A stretch of 64,000 nt of DNA from Mesorhizobium sp. Pch-S. GTDB lineage: Bacteria > Pseudomonadota > Alphaproteobacteria > Rhizobiales > Rhizobiaceae. The notes beneath the pieces were generated by a model. It did not search any database and was not told the origin of the DNA. It was given only the letters and a program-made list of their open reading frames with translations. The stretch's first letter is position 1. Every line of letters begins with the position of its first letter. The position numbers and the translations under genes are program-made. Below, piece by piece: positions 20,851 through 29,151 of the stretch. The stretch covers positions 5,107,501 through 5,171,500 of the forward strand of contig NZ_CP029562.1 of assembly GCF_004136315.1 (NCBI RefSeq), written 5' to 3'.

Positions 20851-22133
20851 GCCAGGCTGCGGCAGCCAAGCGGGCAGGCGCCGGACCTTTTTCAGGTTTC
20901 GAGCGCATGGTGGCGTGGCGCTATCTGCGTTCGCGCCGCAAGGAAACGGTGATCTCGGTCATCGCCTCGATCTCCTTCGTCGGCATCATGCTGGGTGTTG
21001 CCACGCTGATCGTGGTGATGGCGGTGATGAACGGGTTCCGGGCAGAGCTGCTGTCGCGCATCCTCGGCACCAACGGACATCTCATCGTCTCGCCGGTCGA
21101 TCTGCCGCTGGAGGATTATGCCGAGCTTGCCAAGCGCATCAACGGCGTTCCCGGCGTCAAATACGCCATTCCGCTGGTCGAAGGCCAGGTGTTGGCGAAG
21201 GGCAATGTCGGCTCAGGCGGCGGGGCACTGGTGCGCGGCATTCGCGGCGAGGATCTCGACAAGGTCACGCTGGTTGCCAACAACATCAAGCAGGGCTCGA
21301 TCGCCGGTTTCGACACCGCAGGCGGTGTCGCCATCGGCAGCCGAATGGCCGAGAACCTCGGCCTGGCGCTGGGTGATACCATCACGCTGATCTCGCCTGA
21401 CGGCGATGTCAGTCCGCTTGGCACCACGCCACGCGTGAAAGGCTATCCAGTGACGGCGATCTTCGAGGTCGGCATGTCACAATACGATGCCTCGATCGTC
21501 TACATGCCGTTCTCCGAAGCACAGATGTACTTCAATTCGGAAGGCAAGGCGCAGAGCCTCGAGGTTTATCTCGACAGTCCCGATGATGTCGAAGCGATCA
21601 AGCCCAAGGTGGAGGAGGCAGCGCAGCGGCAGGTCTACCTGAGCGACTGGCGCCAGCGCAATGAGACCTTCTTCTCGGCGCTGCAGGTCCAGCGCAACGT
21701 CATGTTCATGATCGTGACGATGATCGTGCTGGTTGCGGCGCTGAACATCATCTCCGGTCTGATCATGCTGGTGCAGGACAAGGGGCAGGATATCGCCATC
21801 CTGCGCACCATGGGTGCGACGCGTGGCGCTGTCCTGCGCATTTTCCTGATGACAGGTTCCGCGATCGGCGTGGCCGGCACCATTGCCGGCGTGCTGCTCG
21901 GCGTTCTGATCTGCTTCAATGTCGAGCGCATCCGCCAGTTCTTCTCCTGGCTGTCTGGCACGGTCCTGTTCAACCCCGAGCTTTATTTCCTCAACCAGTT
22001 GCCGGCCAAGATGGAAGCAGGCGAGACGCTCTCCGTCGTCGCCATGGCGCTTGTGCTTTCGTTCCTGGCAACGCTGTTCCCGGCCTGGCGGGCGGCGCGG
22101 CTCGATCCCGTCGAGGCGCTGAGGTACGAGTGA
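20847..22133 (+). CDS. lolE: Lipoprotein-releasing ABC transporter permease, copy 2
   Basis: A 428-residue permease, the same length as copy 1 and colinear without gaps. I count about 38 substitutions by eye, near 91% identity. Most are conservative and spread along the protein, and the membrane helices and periplasmic domain are intact. This looks like a functional paralogue rather than a decaying one. It is flanked by remnants of proS and lolD, so it comes from a tandem duplication of the whole unit. It could form a heterodimer with copy 1, as LolC and LolE do in gammaproteobacteria. An upstream in-frame start at 20790 exists, but the ATG at 20847 matches copy 1. Confidence 0.92.
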   Translation: MSQAAAAKRAGAGPFSGFERMVAWRYLRSRRKETVISVIASISFVGIMLGVATLIVVMAVMNGFRAELLSRILGTNGHLIVSPVDLPLEDYAELAKRINGVPGVKYAIPLVEGQVLAKGNVGSGGGALVRGIRGEDLDKVTLVANNIKQGSIAGFDTAGGVAIGSRMAENLGLALGDTITLISPDGDVSPLGTTPRVKGYPVTAIFEVGMSQYDASIVYMPFSEAQMYFNSEGKAQSLEVYLDSPDDVEAIKPKVEEAAQRQVYLSDWRQRNETFFSALQVQRNVMFMIVTMIVLVAALNIISGLIMLVQDKGQDIAILRTMGATRGAVLRIFLMTGSAIGVAGTIAGVLLGVLICFNVERIRQFFSWLSGTVLFNPELYFLNQLPAKMEAGETLSVVAMALVLSFLATLFPAWRAARLDPVEALRYE

Positions 22134-22216
22134 CGGCCGAGCCTGTCTGCTGGGCGCGTTTCACCACAGGCTCGCCTCCGGCATGGGCCGCCGCGTGACA
22201 ATGGCCAAGGCAAGCT
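22126..22216 (+). pseudogene. Deleted remnant of lolD
   Basis: Bases 22126-22148 resemble the start of lolD, but the ATG has become ACG. Bases 22167-22216 resemble its last 45 or so bases (CGCGTGACA.TGGCC.AAGGCAAG shared, with one base lost). The roughly 600 bases between are gone. It directly follows the second lolE and marks the right end of the duplicated unit. Confidence 0.75.
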
Positions 22217-22420
22217 CGCACCGCTTCGAAGCTGGCTGACACTTCCTTCGCGTCTATCGAACCTTGCGTCCATGACCTTCTGATGAGGAGCAGGCAGGGC
22301 GAGCCCTGTGAATTCCCGGCATAAGCGGGCGCTCCTCCAATCCCATCAACCTTTCCTTAACCTTGGCTTCAGGCACCACCCGGAATCGTTCGGTGGTGCT
22401 GCTTTGTTCCGTTGACTTTA

Positions 22421-22435
22421 GAACAAAATTAGAAC
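22421..22435 (+). promoter_or_regulatory. LexA box (SOS operator)
   Basis: GAACAAAATTAGAAC is an exact GAAC-N7-GAAC direct repeat, the alphaproteobacterial LexA site (GTTC-N7-GTTC on the other strand). It lies just downstream of a TTGACT -35-like hexamer at 22412-22417 and 34 bases before the start of a small gene, so bound LexA would block transcription of that gene. Confidence 0.85.
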
Positions 22436-22468
22436 AAATTACGTACATATTAACAACAGGAGCCAGCC

Positions 22469-22555
22469 ATGACCGACCTGATCCAGGACGTTGCCTCTCT
22501 TGTCTGCATGAGCGCTTTCCTCGTCTCGATGGCGATGTGGATCGGCGCGATGTGA
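22469..22555 (+). CDS. 28-residue membrane peptide under a LexA box
   Basis: The frame begins MTDLIQDVASLV and ends WIGAM, 28 residues in all. It is preceded by AGGAG with a 6-base spacer. Residues 8-28 form one hydrophobic helix rich in methionine, alanine and valine, so an inner-membrane peptide is likely. The LexA box upstream predicts induction by DNA damage. In Caulobacter the 29-residue SOS-induced inner-membrane protein SidA blocks division; a similar role here is inference from size, location and control, not from sequence match. SOS toxins such as TisB are another comparison. Confidence 0.7.
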   Translation: MTDLIQDVASLVCMSAFLVSMAMWIGAM

Positions 22556-22562
22556 GGGAATC

Positions 22563-22583
22563 GCCACGGCCGCGGGCCGTGGC
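22563..22583 (+). terminator. Perfect 9-bp hairpin after the small peptide gene
   Basis: GCCACGGCC and GGCCGTGGC enclose a GCG loop, starting 8 bases after the stop of the 28-residue frame. There is no U-tract on the plus strand, so it may terminate poorly or act as a 3' stabiliser. Confidence 0.5.
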
Positions 22584-22628
22584 AAACGCACAAAGGCCGA
22601 CGCTACGGTTGGCCGCCAGGACAGACCA

Positions 22629-22658
22629 TAGTCCGACCGGATACCGGTATCCGGACTA
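22629..22658. repeat. Nested palindrome
   Basis: GGATACCGGTATCC (22639-22652) is a perfect 14-base palindrome. It sits inside outer arms TAGTCC and GGACTA, with four extra bases on the left side. It lies between the SOS peptide gene and the 3' end of lipB and could be a bidirectional terminator or a protein site. Confidence 0.45.
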
Positions 22659-22803
22659 ATCTTTCAGAAACAGCATCGATGAAGTTTCGGCGCGAGGTGT
22701 CGTTCGGATACTTGCGATGATCGCACGCGCCCCTTCTTCCTTATGGTTTGCGTGCCGCAATCTCCAAGGAGTGTGGGACAGGGAGGAGGCCAGAACCGGC
22801 CCC

Positions 22804-23547
22804 TCAGCCTGCCTTGCGACGCAACTCGACCTCGGGTGCCTCAGCGGGCCCGAATACGGTTTCGAAACCGGCTTTCAGGGCAATGTCGAGATCTGCCATC
22901 GTCACCGGCAAGCCGAGATCGACCAGTGAGGTGATACCATGATCGGTGACACCACAAGGGACGATGCCACCGAAATGCGACAAGTCTGGTTCGACATTGA
23001 TGGCGATGCCGTGGAACGAGACCCACTTGCGCAGGCGGATGCCGATCGCCGCGATCTTGTCTTCGGCCGGGGCTCCGTCGCGTGATATTGGCCGGTCGGG
23101 CCGCACCACCCAGACGCCGACGCGGTCTTCCCGCCGCTCTCCCTTGATGTTGAAGGCGGCGAGAGTTGCGATGATCCACTGTTCGAGTGCAGCCACAAAA
23201 GCGCGTACGTCCTCACGCCGGCGTTTGAGATCCAGCATCACATAGGCGACCCGCTGGCCAGGCCCATGATAGGTGTATTCACCGCCTCGGCCGGCTTTGA
23301 ACACCGGAAAGCGATCCGGGTCGATCAGGTCGCCTGACTGCGCGCTGGTGCCGGCAGTGTAGAGCGGGGGATGTTCGACCAGCCAGATCATCTCGCCTGC
23401 GGTGCCCGCGCGAATCGCTTCGGCGCGCGCTTCCATGACGTCGAGCGCGTGTGTGTAGTCGGTGAGACCCGACTCGATACGCCACTCCACCGGCGCGGAG
23501 CCGGCAAAGGGCAGGAACGTCGTGGCTATCTGGCTGCGTTCGGTCAT
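22804..23547 (-). CDS. lipB: Octanoyl-[acyl-carrier-protein] transferase (lipoyl synthesis)
   Basis: Transfers octanoyl groups from acyl carrier protein to lipoyl domains of 2-oxoacid dehydrogenases and the glycine cleavage H protein. About 247 residues. Family motifs are visible: [12 protein letters not shown], the [22 protein letters not shown] region, [12 protein letters not shown], and the catalytic cysteine in [16 protein letters not shown] with the partner lysine in RLRKWVS. The start at 23547 (MTERSQ) matches relatives better than an ATG nine codons upstream at 23574; neither has a strong binding site. Confidence 0.94.
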   Translation of the reverse strand: MTERSQIATTFLPFAGSAPVEWRIESGLTDYTHALDVMEARAEAIRAGTAGEMIWLVEHPPLYTAGTSAQSGDLIDPDRFPVFKAGRGGEYTYHGPGQRVAYVMLDLKRRREDVRAFVAALEQWIIATLAAFNIKGERREDRVGVWVVRPDRPISRDGAPAEDKIAAIGIRLRKWVSFHGIAINVEPDLSHFGGIVPCGVTDHGITSLVDLGLPVTMADLDIALKAGFETVFGPAEAPEVELRRKAG

Positions 23548-23794
23548 GGTGCTCACGGAAAGGCTGATCATCATATGGCGTCAATCCGCGCCGACGTCCA
23601 GTTCCGGCGATTGTCCCAGCAATTTGGCTCACTTCCATCTCGGGGAAGAGGCGATCCGCATGGATTTCCAAATGAGGCGGCATTCCCATGGAGCGGCTTC
23701 GCCGACGTCACTCAGCTTTCTGGAACGATAGGATAAACCTTTCGTTGGTTCAGGAGATCGCTGCTCAGAGATCTCAGAACCAGGAGGAAGAACC

Positions 23795-24085
23795 ATGACT
23801 AAGCTGCTTTGTGCGAGTGCAATGGTGCTTGCGGTTATGACCGGCGCAACTTTGGCCGCCGGGGAAAAGGGAACTTCTGCACTCGATAATCCCGAGAAAA
23901 TGGCACCTTTCTATACCGACAAGGACATGAAGACGCTGAAATCCGATGCCGACTTCAAAGCGGCCTGGATGGCGTTGACCGATGATGACAGAGCCGGAAT
24001 GAACAAGGAATGCGGCGACGAGGCTATCGCCAAGGAGCATGACAATTTCTGCAAAATGACCAAGGAGCTCGGCGGAGCCAACTAG
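23795..24085 (+). CDS. Small secreted conserved hypothetical protein
   Basis: 96 residues with a clear signal peptide (MTKLLCASAMVLAVMTGATLA, cleavage near residue 22) and a mature part of about 74 residues. The mature part is rich in lysine and acidic residues and has two cysteines (KECGDEA and NFCKMTK) that could form a disulphide in the periplasm. An AGGAGGAAG binding site precedes the ATG. No enzyme motif is seen. It resembles small periplasmic proteins of unknown function found in rhizobia. Confidence 0.8.
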   Translation: MTKLLCASAMVLAVMTGATLAAGEKGTSALDNPEKMAPFYTDKDMKTLKSDADFKAAWMALTDDDRAGMNKECGDEAIAKEHDNFCKMTKELGGAN

Positions 24086-24249
24086 GTTCAAACAGGTCTG
24101 GACAACGCTTCAGGCCCTTGTTGCAGAAATGCGGCTCAGCGCCGTGGTCGGCTGGTACACCTCTGATCGAGATGGCCAGTCGATCGCCGTTTCCAACGAT
24201 CTCACCATAAGCCGGAGGCCGCAGAAGGGCTATATTCTCGGAGAGAGAA

Positions 24250-24334
24250 TGGTGCGGTCGAGAAGACTCGAACTTCCACGGGTTGCCCCACAGCGACCTC
24301 AACGCTGCGCGTCTACCAATTCCGCCACGACCGC
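24250..24334 (-). tRNA. tRNA-Leu (GAG)
   Basis: An 85-base tRNA with encoded CCA. The acceptor stem GCGGTCG pairs with CGACCGC. A long variable arm (GTGGGGCAACCCGT) and the D-loop AATTGGTAGACGCGC are typical of leucine tRNA. The anticodon loop TTGAGGT gives anticodon GAG, reading CUC and CUU. It stands alone between a secreted protein gene and mgtE. Confidence 0.95.
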
Positions 24335-24571
24335 ACGTGGTAGGAGCCGGAGTGGACCGGCCCGCGGCGTGTAGCAAATCGTTTCCGGCGAAACAAGGCC
24401 ATCTCAAGCAATAATCGCACGTTCCGGCAAAGAGTTTTCGCGGGGCGGACCTGGCCGCTTGCAGGAGCCTGGATTGGTACACTTTTCCGGCCGTCATACG
24501 GCTTCTATCCGGCAGCGTCTTGTTCTAAACCGGCACTGACCCTTTCCCTTCAAACCGGTCGCGGGGAAATC

Positions 24572-25975
24572 ATGAAAGGTGAGGAGCACAACGAGGCCGA
24601 ACCGATCCACGCCGAAATCTACGGCGAGGATGGCGTCATTCGTGCGCCCTTCGTTGCCCATATCGGCGCGGCGATAGCCGATCGCGACATCCTCGCCCTC
24701 AAGCGGGAAGTGGGGGATCTGCACCAATCGGAAGTCGGCGACCTGCTGGAAGCGCTGCTGCCCGAGCAGCGGAGGGCACTCGTTGACCTTCTGGGTTCCG
24801 ATTTCGATTTCTCGGCGCTGACCGAGGTCGACGAGGCGATCCGCCTCGACATCGTCGACAACCTGCCCAATGCACAGATCGCGCAGGCGGTGCAGGAGCT
24901 CGATTCGGACGACGCCGTCTACATCCTGGAGGATCTCGATCAGGAGGACCAGGACGAGATTCTCTCGCAGTTGCCGTTCACAGAGCGCATCCGGCTCAGG
25001 CGCGCGCTCGACTATCCGGAAGAAAGCGCCGGCCGGCGCATGCAGACCGAGTTCGTCGCCGTGCCGCCTTTCTGGACGGTAGGGCAGACCATCGACTACA
25101 TGCGCGAAGACAAGGATCTGCCAGACCGCTTTTCCGAAATCTTCGTCATCGATGCGACGTTCAAGCTGCTCGGCGCTGTCGGGCTCGACCAGGTCCTGCG
25201 CGCCAAGCGCGCAGTGAAGGTCGAAGAGATCATGCACGAGACTCGCCACGCCATTCCCGCGACGATGGACCAGGAGGAGGCGGCGCGCGAGTTCGAACAA
25301 TACGACCTTCTGTCTGCCGCCGTCGTCGACGAGAACGAACGGCTGGTCGGCGTGCTGACCATCGACGATGTCGTCGACGTCATCCAGCAGGAAGCCGAGG
25401 AAGATCTTCTGCGTATGGGTGGTGTCGGCGACGAAGAACTGTCCGACACGGTGGCAGCGACCTCGCGTTCGCGCGTACCATGGCTGTTGGTCAACCTCTG
25501 CACCGCTTTCCTTTCGGCATCGGTCATCAGCATGTTCGGTGCCACCATCGAGGAGATGGTGGCACTGGCTGCGCTGATGCCCATCGTCGCTTCGCTTGGC
25601 GGCAATGCCGGCACGCAGACCATGACTGTGACTGTGCGAGCGCTCGCGACACGCGATCTCGATATCTACAATGCCGGTCGCGTCATTCGTCGCGAAGTGC
25701 TGGTGGGGCTGCTCAACGGTGCCATTATCGCTACCCTGCTCGGGCTGGTCGCCGGCACATGGTTCCAGAATGTGGATCTCGGCCTCGTCATCGCGGCGGC
25801 GATGATCGTCAACATGCTGGCGGCATCGCTCGGTGGCATCCTGATCCCACTTTTCCTGGACAAGTTCGGAGCGGACCCCGCGATCTCGTCATCGATTTTC
25901 ACCACTATGATCACCGACGTGATCGGTTTCCTGGCCTTCCTGAGCTTCGCCAGCTGGTGGCTGCATCTGGGCTGA
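24572..25975 (+). CDS. mgtE: Magnesium transporter MgtE
   Basis: Mg2+-gated channel/transporter of 467 residues. The order of domains is an N-terminal acidic superhelical domain with repeated DLLEALLPEQRRALVDLL-like units (residues about 40-145), two CBS domains (about 150-275) that sense Mg2+, and five C-terminal transmembrane helices with the pore signature SLGGNAGTQTMTVTVRAL. The length is normal. No M-box-type leader was recognised upstream. The gene is single and follows the tRNA on the opposite strand. Confidence 0.95.
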   Translation: MKGEEHNEAEPIHAEIYGEDGVIRAPFVAHIGAAIADRDILALKREVGDLHQSEVGDLLEALLPEQRRALVDLLGSDFDFSALTEVDEAIRLDIVDNLPNAQIAQAVQELDSDDAVYILEDLDQEDQDEILSQLPFTERIRLRRALDYPEESAGRRMQTEFVAVPPFWTVGQTIDYMREDKDLPDRFSEIFVIDATFKLLGAVGLDQVLRAKRAVKVEEIMHETRHAIPATMDQEEAAREFEQYDLLSAAVVDENERLVGVLTIDDVVDVIQQEAEEDLLRMGGVGDEELSDTVAATSRSRVPWLLVNLCTAFLSASVISMFGATIEEMVALAALMPIVASLGGNAGTQTMTVTVRALATRDLDIYNAGRVIRREVLVGLLNGAIIATLLGLVAGTWFQNVDLGLVIAAAMIVNMLAASLGGILIPLFLDKFGADPAISSSIFTTMITDVIGFLAFLSFASWWLHLG

Positions 25976-26059
25976 ACGGTACCCCCGGGCGCGGGTGAAC
26001 TGGCTAGGCTCCGCTGCAAAACTACAGAAACAATTGAGAATTTTTGCCTGCAATTGACT

Positions 26060-26069
26060 TTTACGTAAA
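26060..26069. promoter_or_regulatory. TTTACGTAAA palindrome, probable LiuR-type operator
   Basis: A perfect 10-base palindrome lies within AATTGACTTTTACGTAAATG, overlapping a TTGACT promoter-like element, about 100 bases before a MerR-type regulator. It resembles the LiuR sites (centre TTTACGTAAAC) described for branched-chain amino acid and fatty acid catabolism in proteobacteria, and suggests autoregulation. Confidence 0.5.
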
Positions 26070-26172
26070 TGCCGTGCGAAGCTTCAACGGAACCCGCATG
26101 CTGTTCGATTCTCGCATCATTCGTCTGCGAGGAGTGGCACGACGGACAACGGCGTAAGCGCCCGGAGTGACT

Positions 26173-26559
26173 ATGCGGGAATACTACACGATCACCGAAC
26201 TGACGCGCGAATTCGATATTTCGACGCGCACGCTGCGGTTTTACGAAGATGAAGGGCTGGTCGCTCCCGTGCGGCGCGGGCGCACGCGCCTGTTTCGCCC
26301 CTCCGACCGCCATCTCATCCGTCAGATCCTGCGCGGCAAGCGGCTAGGGTTCGCCATCGCCGAGATTCGCGAAATCATCCAGATGTACAAGGAGCCGCCC
26401 GGCGAAGTCGGACAGCTCAAGCTGATGATCAAGCGCATCGAGGAAAAGCGCGATTCGCTGCGCCAGAAGCGTCGAGACCTTGAAGAGACGCTGGCTGAAC
26501 TTGACCAGGCCGAAGAGTCCTGCGTGGAGCGGCTTGTGGAGCTCGGCGTCAGCACCTGA
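26173..26559 (+). CDS. MerR family transcriptional regulator, LiuR-like
   Basis: 128 residues. The N-terminal winged helix (YYTITELTREFDISTRTLRF followed by YEDEGLVAPVRRG) is typical of MerR proteins. A long dimerisation coiled coil runs from about residue 75 to 118. No metal-binding cysteines are arranged as in metal sensors, which fits an organic ligand such as an acyl-CoA. GGAG lies 6 bases before ATG 26173. In relatives such regulators control branched-chain amino acid or acyl-CoA degradation genes, but none of those are next to it here. Confidence 0.85.
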   Translation: MREYYTITELTREFDISTRTLRFYEDEGLVAPVRRGRTRLFRPSDRHLIRQILRGKRLGFAIAEIREIIQMYKEPPGEVGQLKLMIKRIEEKRDSLRQKRRDLEETLAELDQAEESCVERLVELGVST

Positions 26560-26682
26560 GCCCAGCCGCGTCTCATCCTTTGGTACTCCTCGGAACAGAC
26601 GCCAAGCTTTTCCGTTGTACTCCCATCAGCGTCTCTGCAATGATCTAAGGGTTGTGCGAGCTGGGGGGCTCGGGATTTGGAT

Positions 26683-27780
26683 ATGGACCTCAAGGGGCTC
26701 GACCTTGCCCTCGACAAGGTTGTGGAAGCAACGCTCAATCCGTCGCTTTGGCAAGAGGTAGTCGACGGTATCGCTCAGGCGACAGGCTCCCACGGAGTCA
26801 ACATCATTCCGGTGGCAGAGCGAGCGCCCGGGCTGATCGTATCGACCGAAAGCCTCGGGGGAGCCTTCGAGGACTATTTCAACAATGGCTGGTACGCGAA
26901 CGAGTGGCGGCTGCGCGGCGTGCCGTTCCTTTTGCGGCAAGGCACGGCCTGTGATCCGGAATACACGTCGCGTGATGATTTCGAAAATCATCCCTATTAC
27001 CGCTTCCACGCCAAGCACGGTATAGGGCGCTCGTGCATGGTGGCCTTTTCGCGACCTGAGGACATGCTGGTCATGACGCTGCATCGCAAACTTACTGACG
27101 ACTTCTTCAGCGATGAGGAGGTCGCGGTGCTGCGTGCGATGCGTGATCGTCTTACCATGGCATCGACACTGATGCGCAGCGCCATGCAGCATCGAATCGC
27201 CGGCATGATGGACGCTTTCGAGATGGCAGATGTGGCGGCCATCTTCTTCGACCGCTTCGGCAAGGTGACGAGTGCAAACGATACTGCCCGCCGGTTGCTG
27301 GGGGCCGAGCTCCAGGTCAGCAAAGGGGAACTGCGCTCGCGTCGTTCCGAGGAGACGAAGCGCATCCGGGAACGGATGCGCTCGGTGCTCACCGAATCGT
27401 GGTTGCGTCCCGACGGTGCTGATGGCCCGATCCTGATAGCGCGCGAGGGAAAGCGACCGCTGGCGATGCGTATCCAGCGGCTGGGCGGCAGCCTTCCGGA
27501 CTTTTTCTCGCCATCCGTCGGAGTTTGCCTTCTGGAGGACCCGGAGCGGCGCAACACGGCCGAGCCGCGACTTTTGCGCCAGACCTTCGGGTTGACACGC
27601 ACCGAGGCCGAAGTCGCCGCGCTGCTCGGCCAGGGCTTGCGGCTGCGGCAGATTGCCGAACAGAAGTCGATTTCCTATGAAACGGCACGCGCGCATCTGC
27701 GCTCGATCTTCGCCAAGACAGGTGCCAGCCGGCAAGCGGACCTCATCGTGCTGGCAGGCAACCTCGGAAGCGTCGGCTAG
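26683..27780 (+). CDS. LuxR-type helix-turn-helix regulator
   Basis: 365 residues. The C-terminal 65 residues are a LuxR DNA-binding domain (LTRTEAEVAALLGQGLRLRQ, then IAEQKSISYETARAHLRSIF). The N-terminal 290 residues are a sensor region without a recognised receiver or autoinducer-binding signature, perhaps PAS-like around AIFFDRFGKVTSANDTARRL. ATG 26683 lies after a G-rich stretch. There is no adjacent signal synthase. Similar stand-alone regulators are common in Mesorhizobium; the target is unknown. Confidence 0.8.
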   Translation: MDLKGLDLALDKVVEATLNPSLWQEVVDGIAQATGSHGVNIIPVAERAPGLIVSTESLGGAFEDYFNNGWYANEWRLRGVPFLLRQGTACDPEYTSRDDFENHPYYRFHAKHGIGRSCMVAFSRPEDMLVMTLHRKLTDDFFSDEEVAVLRAMRDRLTMASTLMRSAMQHRIAGMMDAFEMADVAAIFFDRFGKVTSANDTARRLLGAELQVSKGELRSRRSEETKRIRERMRSVLTESWLRPDGADGPILIAREGKRPLAMRIQRLGGSLPDFFSPSVGVCLLEDPERRNTAEPRLLRQTFGLTRTEAEVAALLGQGLRLRQIAEQKSISYETARAHLRSIFAKTGASRQADLIVLAGNLGSVG

Positions 27781-27857
27781 CCGTCGCCGGCTCCTCGCTG
27801 TCGATACAGGCTGAGTTCATTGGCTATTGCCGCCTATCGCGCGGGTTGTCCTGGCGC

Positions 27858-27992
27858 TCAGTTGAGAGCAGGAAGCAACCACTCCAGCGCCGCCGTTACC
27901 GCAGCCCCTGCCGAAAACACGATCAAAGCAAATTTGTAGAACGGTGAGGGTGACGGGTCATACCCTCGGATTTCGTGCCCTGGGTTACTCAC
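27858..27992 (-). CDS. 44-residue single-span membrane protein
   Basis: A GTG-initiated frame of 44 residues starting MSNPGHEIRGYD, with GGGGAG seven bases upstream of the start. Residues about 20-42 form one transmembrane helix (KFALIVFSAGAAVTAALEWL) preceded by a polar, proline-containing N-terminus. It lies in the gap between the LuxR-type gene and tRNA-Glu. No function can be assigned. Confidence 0.6.
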   Translation of the reverse strand: MSNPGHEIRGYDPSPSPFYKFALIVFSAGAAVTAALEWLLPALN

Positions 27993-28227
27993 AGTGATAC
28001 TCCCCAACATCACTCAGCGTTCTCAGGTTAGCACCGATGCGTTACCAGAAGGTACAAGTGGCAATCAGCGCGAAATCCAACGCAAACGGGATGCAGCCTG
28101 CGTGCCGCCTCTCGCGGTGATCGCCTGGGTTCGCTGAAATGCAGAGCCGCATGACGTGCCATTCGCGCGTCGAAATACACGCGGATCCTCGTGCGCTGGA
28201 AAGCCAAATTATGCAGGAAAATCAAAC

Positions 28228-28302
28228 TGGTACGCCCAAGGGGAATCGAACCCCTGTTACCGCCGTGAAAGGGCGGTGTCCTGACCGCTAGACGATGGGC
28301 GC
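28228..28302 (-). tRNA. tRNA-Glu (TTC)
   Basis: A 75-base tRNA with encoded CCA. The acceptor GCGCCCA pairs with TGGGCGT (one G-U pair). The D-arm is TCGTCTAGCGGTCAGGA. The anticodon stem CCGCC/GGCGG has loop CTTTCAC, giving anticodon TTC. The T-arm contains GGTTCGATTCC. A matching promoter lies upstream. Confidence 0.96.
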
Positions 28303-28314
28303 AGCCAAGGCCGG

Positions 28315-28343
28315 CTTATAGTGTCGTTGTGCCCGGCGGGCAA
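28315..28343 (-). promoter_or_regulatory. Promoter of tRNA-Glu
   Basis: On the minus strand TTGCCC (28338-28343), a 17-base spacer and TATAAG (28315-28320) form a good housekeeping promoter 12 bases before the mature tRNA. Confidence 0.75.
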
Positions 28344-28695
28344 CCCGTCAAAATCGGGTTTTTGCATTTTTTTACAACCTTTTCGAAGCAGGCCTGAAAG
28401 AGCGAGATTTCCAGGGTTTCCACGGCTCGGTCTGCGTGGCTCAGCAAAGGCCGGATCGCTGGCATGGTTGGCGCGCTGCCTTGCTCGATGCCGCGAGGGG
28501 GGAGGCGATTTCCTACGCGACCGCGAATCTGTCCAGGTGGCAGCCCCTGCTGCCAGACGGATAATGCAGCCTCAGTCGCGCTCGCCAAGGCCGTGGGCCT
28601 GACGCTGTTCGGCAGATGGTGTGTGATTTCTCCAGATTGCGCAGCCTGAACGATTTGTTGCGAGCGTGTTATCTTCTCGAACGAGAGAGGATGAC
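28344..28695. other. 352-base intergenic region
   Basis: No frame here has a binding site and protein-like composition. It must carry the promoter of the downstream plus-strand gene. Nothing else was recognised. Confidence 0.5.
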
Positions 28696-29106
28696 ATGGC
28701 GTTCGCGATCAAGGCCGAGATTGCCGATCCGCAGGCGGAACATTTCGCGTTCAGCGAACAGAAGACGATGTATGGCGGCAAAGCCATCGCCGCTGGTGAC
28801 ACCATCTTTCTGTTCGCGAGCGAGAACGAGGGCGGAAATGGCCTCGTCGCGCGCGGCATCGTGCTTTCGGTCGAAGCGGTCGCGAGGCAGCCAGACATCG
28901 AGCGCCAGACGCCGCGCGTCAGCATAACCGTCAAGCGTACCGCGCTTGCCAGGCGGCCGCTCGGTCGCAGCGAACTCAGGCATCTGACCGACTGGCAGGA
29001 TGGCCGGCCAGGAACCGAACTCAATTTCAAGTTCTACCGCCAGGCCACGAACAAGATCGTCGGCCTCTCGGAGAGCGCGGCGGCGTTTCTCAGAAAATTC
29101 TTCTAG
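28696..29106 (+). CDS. Conserved hypothetical protein, possibly PUA/EVE-like fold
   Basis: 136 residues. ATG 28696 is preceded by GAGAGGATGAC; ten upstream codons in frame are not needed. The segment MYGGKAIAAGDTIFLFASEN followed by ARGIVLSVEAV resembles the beta-strand pattern of PUA-like (ASCH/EVE) domains that bind modified bases or RNA, but this is a judgement from pattern only. The C-terminal half is basic (VKRTALARRPLGRSEL). It is monocistronic and faces the M15-type lipoprotein gene tail to tail. Confidence 0.65.
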   Translation: MAFAIKAEIADPQAEHFAFSEQKTMYGGKAIAAGDTIFLFASENEGGNGLVARGIVLSVEAVARQPDIERQTPRVSITVKRTALARRPLGRSELRHLTDWQDGRPGTELNFKFYRQATNKIVGLSESAAAFLRKFF

Positions 29107-29151
29107 AAGAGGCAGAGCGTTTCGGTCGAAGCGGAACCGCTTTAGGTCGGC

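Noticed and set aside
20771..22216. Insertion sequence as cause of the lolE duplication
   Set aside because: No transposase, terminal inverted repeats or target duplications are seen; the order fits unequal tandem duplication followed by deletions.
24250..24334. tRNA-Leu as an integration site
   Set aside because: No integrase, repeated tRNA end or foreign-looking composition on either side.
25976..26172. Additional small gene between mgtE and the MerR gene
   Set aside because: No frame with a binding site; the bases are explained by promoter and operator.
28028..28225. 65-codon minus-strand frame right after tRNA-Glu
   Set aside because: No ribosome binding site; it begins three bases from the tRNA end and has no recognisable features.
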